A DNA stretch of 27,746 nucleotides from DASVLX01 sp036384655 (GCA_036384655.1 DASVLX010000131.1:1-27746), one strand, 5' to 3'; numbered from the stretch's first letter, positions 13,701 to 21,466 are shown. Numbers and translations: made by a program. Notes: generated by a model not told the origin, from the sequence alone.

Positions 13701-15227
13701 CATGCTCACCCGCCGGCCCCGCTCGTTGTACGCGGCGACCGTGCGGGTGCCATCCGGCCAGGTCACCGCCGTGACGTTACCGGCGTCGTCGTGGTCGTAG
13801 CGGGTCGTGTTACCCAGCGGGTCGGTGCGCGCCAACAACTGATCGGCCGCGTCCCATTCGTAGCTGGTGGCGTTGCCGAGTGGATCGATCTCGGCCGCCA
13901 CCTGGTAGTGATCGTTGAGCCGGTAGCGGGTGGTGTGGCCGAGCGAGTTGGTGACCGAAGTGACCAGATTCTCCCGGTCGTACGACATGATCACGTTGAG
14001 GTAGCCGCCTGCTCCCTCGCCGCGCACGCACCTGCCCTCGGCGTCGTAGCCGAACGAGTACCACTCGCCGTCGTCGTCCTCCCAACGCAGGATCCGGCCC
14101 TCGGCGTCATAGCGGAAGCGCTTCGACCCGCCGCCGGAGTTGACCACCTCGACCAGCCGTCGGCCGGCGTCGTAGCCGTAGGTGGCCAGCACGGTGTCGG
14201 GCTCATCACCCTCGCCCAGCAGGCGCAGCGCGGTGATCAGGCCGTCCACGGTGTCCACCGCGACGCGATAGCCGCCGGAGTGTCGCAGCCCGGTCAGCAG
14301 GCCCCGGTCGTCGTAGTCGAGGTCGACTCGGTTTCCGTCGCCGTCGACGATGGCCATCAGCGGAAGGTGGTTCGGGTCGCCGAGCGGAGCGAAGTCGTAG
14401 GCCAGTTCGGTGGCGGGATCGATCACCCGGTAGCGCCCGCCGGGCTCGCGGTGCAGCAGCCATCGCGCGCCGGCCACCGGAAGCACCGGCCGGTCATCCA
14501 GCGGAGTCGGGAAGCTGAGCAACCGGCCGTCGTCGACGGCCATCTGCACGCCATCGACCTCGATCTCCAACCGCTGGTCCACTGTGGACGCCCAGGACGC
14601 GCCGAACCAACGCCCGAGGCGATAGTCGGAGCGGTGCGTGCGCCCCAGGATCAGCCGTAGCGCCCCGGCCAACTCGGCGTCCTCGTCGTAGCGGATCACC
14701 CGGCCGGTGGCCACATCGATCGGATCGCCGCCGGTGCAGGTCTGGGCCGATGGCGTGCTGTTCTGATGGGGGTCCTTGTTACTTCCCTTGATCGTCGGTG
14801 GTTTGTGCGGCGAGGGCCCGCCGGTCGAGTTGCCACCGCCGGAGCTGTCACCGCCGGACTTACCGCCAGCGCCGCTTGCCTTGGTCGCCGGAGCCTTGGT
14901 GGTGGGCGAATCGATGTGTTTGAAGCCCTTGGTCACCGAGGATTCGGTCTCCTCATACGCGGACGCGTTGGCGTGCAGTCGCTTTCCGGCCTGCGTGGAG
15001 ACCCGACCGGCCTGAGAGAACACATCGCCGGCGATCTCTGTACTTTTTCCCAGAACCTTCTTGATGGCGTCACCGACGCCGGACTTGTCTTTCGAGACGT
15101 GTGAGAGCAGGCCCTGCCCGACCGACTCCAGCTTGCTTCCGCCGTTCGTCAACTGTTGACCGAATTCCTGCAGCGTGGAACCGGACGTGTGTAGGTCGCT
15201 GCTGTGCACGCTGAATGATCCGGCCAT
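10713..15227 (-). CDS. RHS/YD-repeat polymorphic toxin with ESX-like N-terminus
   Basis: A 1504-residue secreted-toxin candidate, started at ATG 15227 with GGAGGGG just upstream. Residues 1-100 are a WXG100/ESX-like helical region (MAGSFSVHSSDLHTSG, LQEFGQQL), suggesting type VII export. A Gly/Ser/Pro linker (about 105-155) precedes a DUF6531-like domain opening at GGDPIDVATGRV. YD repeats such as YDAEGRI and YEYDAAGNL run from about 340 to 1090. The RHS core ends with LRFPGQYHDSETGLHYNL and DPLGL (about 1162), then a second DPLGL (about 1183). The remaining 320 residues are the variable tip, with motifs HNSEH, MHVPHDGTGT and NMVQLNQLGYAH. I cannot assign the tip to a toxin family. No immunity gene lies downstream, because the next gene is convergent. 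Confidence 0.88.
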   Translation of the reverse strand: MAGSFSVHSSDLHTSGSTLQEFGQQLTNGGSKLESVGQGLLSHVSKDKSGVGDAIKKVLGKSTEIAGDVFSQAGRVSTQAGKRLHANASAYEETESSVTKGFKHIDSPTTKAPATKASGAGGKSGGDSSGGGNSTGGPSPHKPPTIKGSNKDPHQNSTPSAQTCTGGDPIDVATGRVIRYDEDAELAGALRLILGRTHRSDYRLGRWFGASWASTVDQRLEIEVDGVQMAVDDGRLLSFPTPLDDRPVLPVAGARWLLHREPGGRYRVIDPATELAYDFAPLGDPNHLPLMAIVDGDGNRVDLDYDDRGLLTGLRHSGGYRVAVDTVDGLITALRLLGEGDEPDTVLATYGYDAGRRLVEVVNSGGGSKRFRYDAEGRILRWEDDDGEWYSFGYDAEGRCVRGEGAGGYLNVIMSYDRENLVTSVTNSLGHTTRYRLNDHYQVAAEIDPLGNATSYEWDAADQLLARTDPLGNTTRYDHDDAGNVTAVTWPDGTRTVAAYNERGRRVSMVAEDGGVWRFEYDGIGKLVREIDPLGAITSYAHDERGNITAIADALGGATRLQHNAAGLPVVVTDPLGATTRYEYDRFGRVSTITDPLGGVTRMSWTASGELRERIEPDGTTTRWTYDGNDHNTETVDANGNVTRTEFGGLDLLAAEVGADGGRLSYGYDTELRLVSITNERGLVWRYEYDAAGNLVTETDYNGRELRYEYNAAGQLIKQITGTGDTISFERNPLGRIVRRTSGTGVATFGYDPVGRMVLARNEDAEVVLAYDHAGQKTSESINGRVLRFEHDPLGRPTKLVRPSGAESSWEFDAASNPLALHAAGRTLWFDYDIAGRPVRRELGRLAMRQTWSANHRLTAHLLSAGDRPLRRRDYRYQPDGSLGSINDTWSGSRVFTLDSEGRVQAVQGERWQERYAYDPAGSITFADWPLAARGTAMGPRQYDGTLLVSAGDLTYRHDGSGRTVARQRRGANGQPETWQFLWNADDRLVGVTTPGGVRWRYRYDALGRRIAKERLDGAGKTVERIDFTWDGGQLVEQAHGGAGRRPFAVAWDWEPGGDAPVSQREWPLDQATTQQQVNERFLAIVTDLVGSPTDLVDEAGTVAWHGETSLWGAMVSQSGSAYTPLRFPGQYHDSETGLHYNLYRYYDPETGRYLSHDPLGLDPAPDSFAYVTNPTGWIDPLGLTKRKQCATGPSGPGSGSGRPAKKQKPGPNVRPVPPTVRRKPGAPPNGTYGDRTQEQKRLADAFEDVNKNPKKVSGTTHNSEHAAGYDVLVHKWKEAGLATGRRGGTEEKWVEDNAPAYMEQTSMHVPHDGTGTQFSGGKQGNARPAFGQYDENGNVLRGDDYKNNFRDSQFNAMTDTAEGGKNQISNMVQLNQLGYAHLQDAQGNHSYQKSFGDNDKSADALETRQTDDSYDHMLANMRDRGEGVAYGDVISDGKGGYTKGISYTEPADAHSLAEMELAHKAARTGQWPTQAEIDTTLAKYGVQPKDNSSDSGGDPMDTD

Positions 15228-15366
15228 ATGTCCCCTCCAAGAAGGCATACACGGCCCGGTTCGCACTGATCAACGATGCGTGGCGAGGGCCGATCTATTG
15301 ATCATAGCTTCGCTCCGGTGATCGAGCGAGAAATCGACCGGCCTCCCGTGCCGAATCGCGTGACGC

Positions 15367-16428
15367 TCACTGCCGGACGGCATCCACCCTGGCCCGCAGG
15401 CGGTCGATCGAGGCGACGAAGTCCCGGGGTGCCTCGAAGTGAAAGCCGTGTCCGGTGTGGACACGCTCGAAGACGACATCGCGCAGCGCCGCTCGGGCAC
15501 GTTCGGCGTCGTCGTCGGTCATGGCGCCCTCCAGGATCCCCGCGTCGGTGACCCGCCAGTCGGCGTGCACCAGCGTCGCCGGCGCGACGATCCAGCTCAG
15601 TGTCTGGGCCTGGTCGAAGTCGGCCTGCCAGGCGTGCGTGTAGAACGCGTCGGCGAACCGCGGGTCAAACCTGTGGAGATACGCCATCGCCTCGTTGGCC
15701 AGCGGCGGGAAGAACCACAGGTTCATCGGCTGATCGGGGTGACGGCGCCGGCGGGCCTGCGCGAAGCGGACGATGCGGGGCCGCGCGTTGCCGAAGTAGT
15801 CCAGCCAGGCGCAGTGCTCGATGTACCAACTGGGGAAGTCCGTGACGGTGTCCTGGGCGAGGAACTGGTGGGCCGGACGGGCGAGGTCGACACAGTTGAA
15901 CTGCTGGGCGAACCGGTCCGGGTCGGTGGAGAAGAACGGCGGGTCCTCCAGATGCACCGCCGACACCAGGTTGGGCGCGTCGGCGGCCACCCACGCGGCG
16001 ATCAGGCCGCCCGAGGAATGCCCACTGACCAGTGCCGGGGTGCCCACCACGGAACGCAGGAACTCGACGATGTCCGATCCGAGCGCCTTGACGTTGTACC
16101 GCCCGGGAGTCCGGCTGGACCGCCCGTGCCCGGCGATGTCCGGGACGAACACGTGGAAGCGTGACGCGAGGTCCGGCAGCACCCGGACGTAGTTCTGCCA
16201 GGCCGACGACTGCGCGTGCAGCAGCACCAGCGCCGGACCGGCGTCCGGGCCCTCGGCGTAGTTGAGGGTCGTCCCGCTCGGCAGCGTCACCCGATGCTCG
16301 GTGAACCCCGCCCGGCGCGCCGCGTGCTCGCCGCGCCGCAGGTAGGTCGTGTTGTTCCACGCGTACCACCAGCCGGCGGTGCCGATCGTCAGGCCGATCC
16401 CCGCCAGCGTCCCACCGACTGTCCTCAT
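15367..16428 (-). CDS. Membrane-anchored alpha/beta hydrolase
   Basis: A 353-residue alpha/beta-hydrolase fold protein. An N-terminal hydrophobic segment (about residues 5-23, AGIGLTIGTAGWWYAW) probably anchors it to the membrane. The fold shows the oxyanion-side LLHAQSSAW, the PDIAGHGRSS strand and the nucleophile elbow SGHSSGG (Ser138). A probable acid lies in VHADWRVTDAG and the His in HTGHGFHFEAP, so the triad looks complete. ATG 16428 is preferred because the anchor starts there. A longer frame to 16497 would run into the divergent regulator. It is divergent from the AbrB-like gene with 34 bases between the nearest starts, so the regulator probably controls it. The substrate is unknown. 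Confidence 0.82.
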   Translation of the reverse strand: MRTVGGTLAGIGLTIGTAGWWYAWNNTTYLRRGEHAARRAGFTEHRVTLPSGTTLNYAEGPDAGPALVLLHAQSSAWQNYVRVLPDLASRFHVFVPDIAGHGRSSRTPGRYNVKALGSDIVEFLRSVVGTPALVSGHSSGGLIAAWVAADAPNLVSAVHLEDPPFFSTDPDRFAQQFNCVDLARPAHQFLAQDTVTDFPSWYIEHCAWLDYFGNARPRIVRFAQARRRRHPDQPMNLWFFPPLANEAMAYLHRFDPRFADAFYTHAWQADFDQAQTLSWIVAPATLVHADWRVTDAGILEGAMTDDDAERARAALRDVVFERVHTGHGFHFEAPRDFVASIDRLRARVDAVRQ

Positions 16429-16459
16429 GTCGTCCCGATCTCGCTCGACCGACGTTTGA

Positions 16460-16486
16460 ATCATGTATATCATGTATTTCATGCAT
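16460..16486. repeat. Three tandem 9-bp repeats spanning the AbrB-like start
   Basis: ATCATGTAT (16460-16468), ATCATGTAT (16469-16477) and TTCATGCAT (16478-16486) are tandem copies. Each contains an ATG in the same frame (16463, 16472, 16481), so the repeat lies in the divergent promoter and also at the start of the regulator gene. It is a likely operator array. Confidence 0.6.
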
Positions 16487-16801
16487 GAGCAGGACAAGGA
16501 ACGCGGGATCGTCCGTGGCCCGGGCGGACGGACCTTCTACGGGTCCGTGACGGTGGGCGAGCGTGGACAGGTCGTGATCCCCGCGCAGGCCCGCCGGGAT
16601 CACGACATCCACGCGGGCGACAAGCTGATCGTGCTGGGCAGCGAGGACGGCATCGCCCTGATGACCGCCGACGCGCTGATGCAGGCCCTCGGCGCGTCAT
16701 CCCAACTGCTGAGCGCCATCAAGCAGGATGCCGGCCGGCCCGCCGCCACGCACGACGAAACCAAGGACACCGACAACACGGACGCCGGCGATGACCACTG
16801 A
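16481..16801 (+). CDS. AbrB/SpoVT-type transcriptional regulator
   Basis: A 106-residue protein if started at ATG 16481, or 112 from ATG 16463. The swapped-hairpin AbrB domain is at about residues 17-60: GSVTVGERGQVVIPAQARRD, then GDKLIVLGSEDGIALM. The C-terminal tail is acidic and rich in Asp and Thr and probably disordered. Such proteins act as dimeric transition-state regulators or as MazE-like antitoxins, but no toxin is present. No ribosome binding site is visible before any of the three ATGs, so translation may be leaderless. The stop overlaps the next gene by 11 bases, which couples them. It probably autoregulates through the 9-bp repeats and controls the divergent hydrolase. Confidence 0.8.
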   Translation: MHEQDKERGIVRGPGGRTFYGSVTVGERGQVVIPAQARRDHDIHAGDKLIVLGSEDGIALMTADALMQALGASSQLLSAIKQDAGRPAATHDETKDTDNTDAGDDH

Positions 16802-17246
16802 CATCCGGCCCACTCGGACGACACGCCGGCCGTGGCATCTCTGGGTCGTCGCGATCGTCGGCTTCGCGGTCTACGTTGGCGGCGCACGCGACTATCTGTG
16901 CATCGCGCTCGGCGACACCGACTACATCGAGCACCAGTTCGGTTCCGGCGGAGTCGGCTATTTCACCGGCTATCCGATCGCCCTCCGTGCACTGTGGACG
17001 TTGAACATCGTCACCGGCCTGCTCGCGCCGATCCTGCTGGTCGCACGCAGCCGCTGGACACCGCTGGTGGCGCTGGCCGGCGCCGTCGCCGAGGTCGTGC
17101 TGCTGGTACTGACCTTCACCCTCCGCGACCGCTGGACCGCGCTCGGACCGACCACCGCCTTCTTCGACATCGCCATCGCGCTCCTCACCGCCGCGATCGC
17201 CTGGTATGCGTGGGCCGTCCCGCGACCGGACGGGCGGGCAGACTGA
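16791..17246 (+). CDS. Small 4-TM membrane protein
   Basis: A 151-residue integral membrane protein with four predicted helices: about residues 17-36 (LWVVAIVGFAVYVGG), 60-84 (ALWTLNIVTGLLAPILLVA), 91-110 (LVALAGAVAEVVLLVLTF) and 122-142 (FFDIAIALLTAAIAWYAW). It starts at ATG 16791 inside the end of the AbrB-like gene, so the two are translationally coupled. The pairing with an AbrB-like regulator and a divergent hydrolase recurs as a small unit here. I recognise no function. An alternative longer frame from 16728 would overlap the regulator further and has no support. Confidence 0.8.
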   Translation: MTTDIRPTRTTRRPWHLWVVAIVGFAVYVGGARDYLCIALGDTDYIEHQFGSGGVGYFTGYPIALRALWTLNIVTGLLAPILLVARSRWTPLVALAGAVAEVVLLVLTFTLRDRWTALGPTTAFFDIAIALLTAAIAWYAWAVPRPDGRAD

Positions 17247-17359
17247 GCAGGAATCGATGGCACGGGATCACACCGGATCATCATCGACGGTGACGCCGGC
17301 TCGTTCCGACCCGGACGGTTTCGCCTGCTCCAGCCCGGCGGCGTGACGGTGGCGGGTGC

Positions 17360-17830
17360 TCAGGGCAGCAGCGGCAGGCCGCCGACGATGCGGTCCACCC
17401 GCTTGCGCGGCCCAACGATGCCGACGGCGTAGTACTCGAGCTTGGTCGCATCCTTGTCGGAAACGTTCGCCAGGTACTCGTCGTACACGCGGGTGAGCTG
17501 TGCGTCGGCGGGCATGTCGACCACGAGCACACCCTCGGCGGACGCGGCCTTGGCGCGGACGGCGGTCAACCGCTCGCCGCTGGCGCCCAGCACCGTGCAA
17601 CCCGCCCACGGCAGCCCCGGATGCGTCGCGCCGTCCGCGTCCACCGCGTCCGGCCCGAGCAAGCCCGTCACCGCACGTCCCGTCGCGGCCGCCACGCAGA
17701 TCGCGGCGTTGACCGCACGCCCGGCGGGCAGTGCCTCGTCCACCACGACGACCCACTTCAGCCGCGCGGATCGGGTGGGGGCGGCCGTGTCGATCTCGTC
17801 CGGGGTGAAACCGAACAGCGCTGTCGTCAT
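17360..17830 (-). CDS. DUF2000 family protein
   Basis: A 156-residue cytosolic protein with the DUF2000 pattern: KWVVVVDEALPAGRAVNAAI at about residues 28-47, then AVTGLLGPDAVDADGATHPG and the conserved ending KLEYYAVGIVGPRK. Members resemble a peptidyl-tRNA hydrolase fold, but I know of no demonstrated activity. ATG 17830 is chosen with GGAG about six bases upstream. A longer frame to 17989 crosses the divergent promoter. It diverges from an Lrp/AsnC gene, which is its likely regulator, and converges on the 4-TM gene with about 110 empty bases between. Confidence 0.82.
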   Translation of the reverse strand: MTTALFGFTPDEIDTAAPTRSARLKWVVVVDEALPAGRAVNAAICVAAATGRAVTGLLGPDAVDADGATHPGLPWAGCTVLGASGERLTAVRAKAASAEGVLVVDMPADAQLTRVYDEYLANVSDKDATKLEYYAVGIVGPRKRVDRIVGGLPLLP

Positions 17831-17931
17831 GCCAGCTCCATGTTGAGAAATATCGGCGGAATGGGCATAGCGTAGGCATATAGTGTGCTTCAGCGGAATC
17901 AATCCGTACTTCATACGGAGACGGGGCGGTC
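17831..17931. promoter_or_regulatory. Divergent promoter region, DUF2000 and Lrp genes
   Basis: One hundred bases between the divergent starts, AT-richer than the genes around it. It contains TCCGTA-CTTCA-TACGGA (17903-17919), a perfect 6-bp inverted repeat close to the Lrp start, and a TATAGT at 17878-17883. Lrp proteins usually bind such regions to control themselves and the neighbour. Confidence 0.45.
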
Positions 17932-18402
17932 TTGGAGCACTTGGACGAACTTGATGCGGCGATCCTGGCCGAACTGCAGTCGGATGCACGGAAGACCAAC
18001 CGCGACGTCGCCGCGGCGGTGGGTGTCTCGCCGACGACCGCGCTGGACCGCACCCGGGCCCTGCACCGGCGCGGCGTGATCCGTGGCACCCTGCTCGACG
18101 TCGACCTGGCGAAGGTCGGCCGGTCCGTGCAGGCGCTCATCAGCGTGCGCATCCGGCCGCCCTCACGCCGGAACATCGAGGCCTTCCGGGACTGGGTCGC
18201 CGCGCTCCCCGACGTGCTCGGCGTCTTCGTCGTCAGCGGCGACGAGGACTTCGTCATCCACGTCGCCGTGCCCGACAACCAGAGCCTCTACGCCTTCGTC
18301 ATCGATCGCCTCACCGAGCGCGAGGAGATCGCGAACGTGCGGACCACCGTCGTGTACGAACATCTGCGGAACCGCATGATCGGAATCGCCGGCGGTCGAT
18401 GA
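17932..18402 (+). CDS. Lrp/AsnC-family regulator
   Basis: A 156-residue regulator starting at TTG 17932. The AsnC-type HTH is at about residues 4-50 (LDELDAAILAELQSDARKTN, then VGVSPTTALDRTRALHRRG). The C-terminal RAM-like sensor domain is at about 65-145 (VQALISVRIRPPS, FVVSGDEDFVIHVAV). TTG is accepted because GGGGCGG lies just upstream and the family normally begins a few residues before the LDxxD motif. It is divergent from DUF2000 and 53 bases upstream of the truncated hemoglobin, so it may control both. The ligand is unknown, probably an amino acid. Confidence 0.88.
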   Translation: MEHLDELDAAILAELQSDARKTNRDVAAAVGVSPTTALDRTRALHRRGVIRGTLLDVDLAKVGRSVQALISVRIRPPSRRNIEAFRDWVAALPDVLGVFVVSGDEDFVIHVAVPDNQSLYAFVIDRLTEREEIANVRTTVVYEHLRNRMIGIAGGR

Positions 18403-18455
18403 CGCCAGGGATCTGCCCTACGCTCGCGGTAGGTCCTCACCGGAGGTGTGCGGCC

Positions 18456-18908
18456 ATGACCACCTCACTGTATGAAGACGTCGGCGGCCTGGACGGTCTG
18501 CGACGACTGTCGACCGCGTTCTACGACCGGGTGCTCGCCGACGAGCTACTCGCGCCGGTGTTCGCCAACTTCACTCGAACCCACGTTGACCATGTCGCCG
18601 TGTGGCTGGCCGAGGTGTTCGGCGGACCCGCCGAGTTCACCGGGCGGCTCGGCGGCCACCAAGCCCTGCTGCGCAGCCACCTGGGTCTCGCGATCCGCGA
18701 CAAGCACCGACAGCGCTGGCTTGAACTGATGGCCGACGCGATCGGCGAGGTCCTGCCCGGCCGGCCGGAGCTGGCCGCCGTGCTCATGGACTACTTCGAC
18801 TGGGGCACCTCGATCGCACAGGATGTGTCGCGCGATCCGATCGGTACCGATCTCGGCGAGCCTGGCCCCACCCCGCGCTGGGGCTATGACGGGCTCATCG
18901 AGCAGTGA
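18456..18908 (+). CDS. Group II truncated hemoglobin
   Basis: A 150-residue heme protein of the 2-on-2 globin family (GlbO-like), which binds oxygen or nitric oxide in the cytosol. Visible signatures are SLYEDVGGLDGLRRL at the N-terminus, the B-helix FYDRVL with the distal-pocket Tyr, VAVWLAEVFGGP, and the proximal-His region LLRSHLGLAIRDKH followed by RQRWLELM. ATG 18456 is chosen with GGAGG ten bases upstream. An in-frame ATG at 18399 adds unrelated residues. It follows the Lrp gene in the same direction and overlaps the convergent double-Lrp gene by 14 bases. Confidence 0.88.
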   Translation: MTTSLYEDVGGLDGLRRLSTAFYDRVLADELLAPVFANFTRTHVDHVAVWLAEVFGGPAEFTGRLGGHQALLRSHLGLAIRDKHRQRWLELMADAIGEVLPGRPELAAVLMDYFDWGTSIAQDVSRDPIGTDLGEPGPTPRWGYDGLIEQ

Positions 18909-19896
18909 CGTTGGGGCGCGCCAAGCTCGCCGCCCCGGCACGGGGGTCGGCGAGCTTGATGCGGCGTAGGACGGGGGCGACCTCGACGCCGTGGACGCCG
19001 GGGAGGCCGCCGACGCGGGTCGTCAGATAGTCGTACAGCGCATCGCTGGTGCGGCAGGTGATCGCGGTCATGAGGTTGGACCGTCCGGTGATCGCGGCGG
19101 CGAACCCGGTCTCCGGGTGTTCGGACAGGGTCGTGCCCACGGCGTCGAGTTCTCCCGGTGTCACGTTCATCCAGAGGAACGCGGCGGCCGTGAATCCGAA
19201 CGCGCGGGGGTTCAGTTCCACGTCGATGTGCAGCGCGTGGCTGGCGAGGAGATCGTGGAGTCGTTGGGACGTGCGCGCGGGCGGCCACCCGGTGGCTTTG
19301 GCCAGCACGGTTATGGTCGATCGGCCATCGGAGGCGAGCGCGTCTAGCAACGGTGCGTCCTCGGCGGTGAGGACTACCGTCGCCTTGGCCGATTCGCCCG
19401 TACGTTCTGAGCTGGCCTCGAATTCGTGAACCTGGTCCGGTGTGAGGGCATCGCCGACGGCCGACCAGTCGGCGTTCGGAGTCTCGAAGCGATGAAGCAC
19501 CGCGAAGGCATCGAATCGCAGGATCTGCGCGGCGCGCGGGAGGCGGTCGAGCAGCATCGTGCTCTGCTCGGGGTCCTCGGTGCTGTCCATCGCGCAGATG
19601 ACCTCCGTGCCGCCCGAGGTGACACTCACCCATGACACGTCGGGTCGCCCCGAGAGGGTGCGGCCCACGGTTTCGGCTGTCCCCGGACGGCAGATCATGC
19701 GAGCGAACCACGTTCGGGAGTTCGTCGCGCGAGGATCCGGTGTGCCGGCGATGTGCAGCAGCCCCGCTTCACGCAGCGCGCGGCAGCGCCGTGCGACCGT
19801 CTGGGGCGACACGCCGACGACCGCGCCGATCCGGTCAAACGCCGCTCTGCCATCCCGAAGCAGGCAGTGCACGATCTGCCGATCAATCCGGTCCAC
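18895..19896 (-). CDS. Double-domain Lrp/AsnC-family regulator
   Basis: A 333-residue protein with two Lrp-like units. The first HTH is near residues 3-45 (RIDRQIVHCLLRDGRAAFDR, then GVSPQTVARRCRALREAG), followed by a RAM-like domain. The second HTH is near 180-225 (LLDALASDGRSTITVLAKAT, then RTSQRLHDLL), followed by a second RAM-like domain ending VHGVEVAPVLRRIK. A fused pair may form a complete dimer within one chain. GTG 19896 is chosen with GGAGGAG about seven bases upstream. It is divergent from the hydrolase at 20092 and probably regulates it. Confidence 0.85.
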   Translation of the reverse strand: MDRIDRQIVHCLLRDGRAAFDRIGAVVGVSPQTVARRCRALREAGLLHIAGTPDPRATNSRTWFARMICRPGTAETVGRTLSGRPDVSWVSVTSGGTEVICAMDSTEDPEQSTMLLDRLPRAAQILRFDAFAVLHRFETPNADWSAVGDALTPDQVHEFEASSERTGESAKATVVLTAEDAPLLDALASDGRSTITVLAKATGWPPARTSQRLHDLLASHALHIDVELNPRAFGFTAAAFLWMNVTPGELDAVGTTLSEHPETGFAAAITGRSNLMTAITCRTSDALYDYLTTRVGGLPGVHGVEVAPVLRRIKLADPRAGAASLARPNVTAR

Positions 19897-20091
19897 CGGA
19901 CACTCCTCCCGGTGTTGAGACGGATGTTTCGGTGAGAATCCGCGCCTTGTCTGGAGATTCACATCGATAGTGCGACTGATCACGACAGTTTACGACGGAT
20001 ATGGCCTCCCCGGTGGACGACAACGTGAGCCGCCTCGCACCATGACGGAGGGCCACAGCACGATCGTTCACATAGTCGGGAGGAGACACCG
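19897..20091. other. Divergent intergenic region, double-Lrp and hydrolase genes
   Basis: About 195 bases without a gene. It should carry both promoters and the regulator's binding sites. I could not pick out a confident -35/-10 pair or a strong palindrome. GGGAGGAG just before 20092 is the hydrolase ribosome binding site. Confidence 0.4.
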
Positions 20092-20916
20092 GTGGCGGTA
20101 CTGGAAACGCACGGCATCGCGCAGTACTACGAGACTCATGGCGATCCCGCCAACCCACCGGTCCTGCTGATCGCGGGTCTCGGAGGCACCGGAGCCAGCT
20201 GGGCGAGCCAGATCCATCGATTCGCCGAGCGCTACTTCGTCTTGGTCCCGGATCAGCGTGGGACGGGGCGCAGCACGCACGCCGCGGACGGCCATACGAC
20301 CGCTCAGTTGGCCGCCGACCTCATCGATCTGTTGGACTTTCTCTCGGTGAGCCCCGCGCATGTGGTCGGCTCGTCCACCGGTGGCGCGATCGCGCAGCAC
20401 ATCGTGCTCGCCCGCCCGGACCTCGCCCGTTCGCTCACCCTCGCGTCGTCCTTCGCCCGATTCGACGCGTTCATGCGCCGCGAGTTCGACGTCCGACGGC
20501 GGCTCGCGGCCGAATGGGACCGCCGGTCCCTCATGAGCGCCTACGCGCTGTTCCTCTTCTCGCCGCGGTTCGCCCACGAGCACCCCGATCGTGTCGAGGA
20601 ATGGATCGACAGGGCGAGCAGCACGCCGGCCGAGCCCCGCGACATCGAGATCGCGCTCAAACGCATCGACATGATCGCCGAACATGACACCCACGCCCGG
20701 CTGGGAGAAATCGACACACCAACGCTCGTGCTCTCCGGCACCAGCAACGCCTGCACCACCCTGCCCAACTCGGAGATCCTGGCCACGGCCATCCGCGGGG
20801 CTCGCCTTGTCACCTACGACCAGGCCGGCGAACTCATCGAAATCGAGCGTGCGGACGAATTCTTCGCCGCCGTCAGCGAGTTCATCGACAGCGTTACGTC
20901 CACACGCGACACTTGA
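20092..20916 (+). CDS. Alpha/beta hydrolase-fold protein, catalytic triad incomplete
   Basis: A 274-residue alpha/beta-hydrolase fold protein: oxyanion region LLIAGLGGTGASW, PDQRGTGRS, and nucleophile elbow GSSTGG (Ser95). The usual acid strand (V-G-x-x-D) reads LVLSGTSNACTT, with Asn219 in the Asp position. The usual GAGH motif before the C-terminal helix reads QAGELIEIERADEF, with Glu247 in place of His. The fold is clear, but the Ser-His-Asp triad is not intact, so it may be inactive, use other residues or bind a ligand. GTG 20092 is supported by a strong ribosome binding site. It ends four bases from the convergent membrane protein gene. Confidence 0.82.
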   Translation: MAVLETHGIAQYYETHGDPANPPVLLIAGLGGTGASWASQIHRFAERYFVLVPDQRGTGRSTHAADGHTTAQLAADLIDLLDFLSVSPAHVVGSSTGGAIAQHIVLARPDLARSLTLASSFARFDAFMRREFDVRRRLAAEWDRRSLMSAYALFLFSPRFAHEHPDRVEEWIDRASSTPAEPRDIEIALKRIDMIAEHDTHARLGEIDTPTLVLSGTSNACTTLPNSEILATAIRGARLVTYDQAGELIEIERADEFFAAVSEFIDSVTSTRDT

Positions 20917-20920
20917 TTCG

Positions 20921-21466
20921 CTATCGCCGGATCTGAAGGAGTGACCAGATCGCGAAGACCACGAGGATCACGCCGGCGAAACCACCCGCCACCGCGCTCG
21001 GCGTCGCCAGCCCCAGCAGACCGGTGATCACCGCGGCCACCGACACCGCTACCAGCAACACCCCGGCCACAGCCAGGCTCCGGATCGCGAACAGCCGGCT
21101 CAGCGGCACGAAATGGGTGCCGACCACGAACAGAATCCATGGCGCGATATAGGCCGACTGCCCGGTCAACGCCAACGCGACGGCGCCCACCGCGGCAGCG
21201 ATCGTCTCGACGCCGACCGCCAAGGAGTACCTGCGACGGCCGGACCGGTCCGCCATCGCCGAGCCGCTGCGCCGGTTGCGCCACGCCGACACTCCCGCGA
21301 ACACCGCGATCAGGATGCCCAGCCCCGACCCGATGCCAAGGGCGACCGGCCAACCCGCCGGGGGCGCCTCCTGCGCCCAGCCGAACCACGCCATCGCCGC
21401 GACGCCGAGGATCGCGGCATTCACCGCGAGATCCCTCGCGGTCGCCTGTCGTGCGGACATGGTCAT
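20921..21466 (-). CDS. Six-TM membrane protein
   Basis: A 181-residue integral membrane protein with six hydrophobic stretches, including LAVNAAILGVAAMAWFGWA, LGIGSGLGILIAVFAGV, VETIAAAVGAVALALTG, IAPWILFVVGTHFVPL, LAVAGVLLVAVSVAAVITG and FAGVILVVFAIWSLL. ATG 21466 or 21460 is chosen near the first helix. No strong ribosome binding site is visible, so a start as far as 21523 cannot be excluded. I recognise no family beyond a small actinobacterial membrane protein. It is convergent with the hydrolase, with four bases between. Confidence 0.75.
   Translation of the reverse strand: MTMSARQATARDLAVNAAILGVAAMAWFGWAQEAPPAGWPVALGIGSGLGILIAVFAGVSAWRNRRSGSAMADRSGRRRYSLAVGVETIAAAVGAVALALTGQSAYIAPWILFVVGTHFVPLSRLFAIRSLAVAGVLLVAVSVAAVITGLLGLATPSAVAGGFAGVILVVFAIWSLLQIRR

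Noticed and set aside
12900..14200. Regularly spaced repeats resembling a CRISPR array
   Set aside because: The periodicity comes from in-frame YD repeats of the RHS protein. The units are degenerate and coding, without constant repeats or unique spacers.
12645..14660. Long open frame of about 670 codons on the plus strand inside the RHS gene
   Set aside because: It is the antisense shadow of the YD repeats. Its periodic Val/Asp/Arg-rich composition mirrors the repeat, and it has no ribosome binding site or domain.
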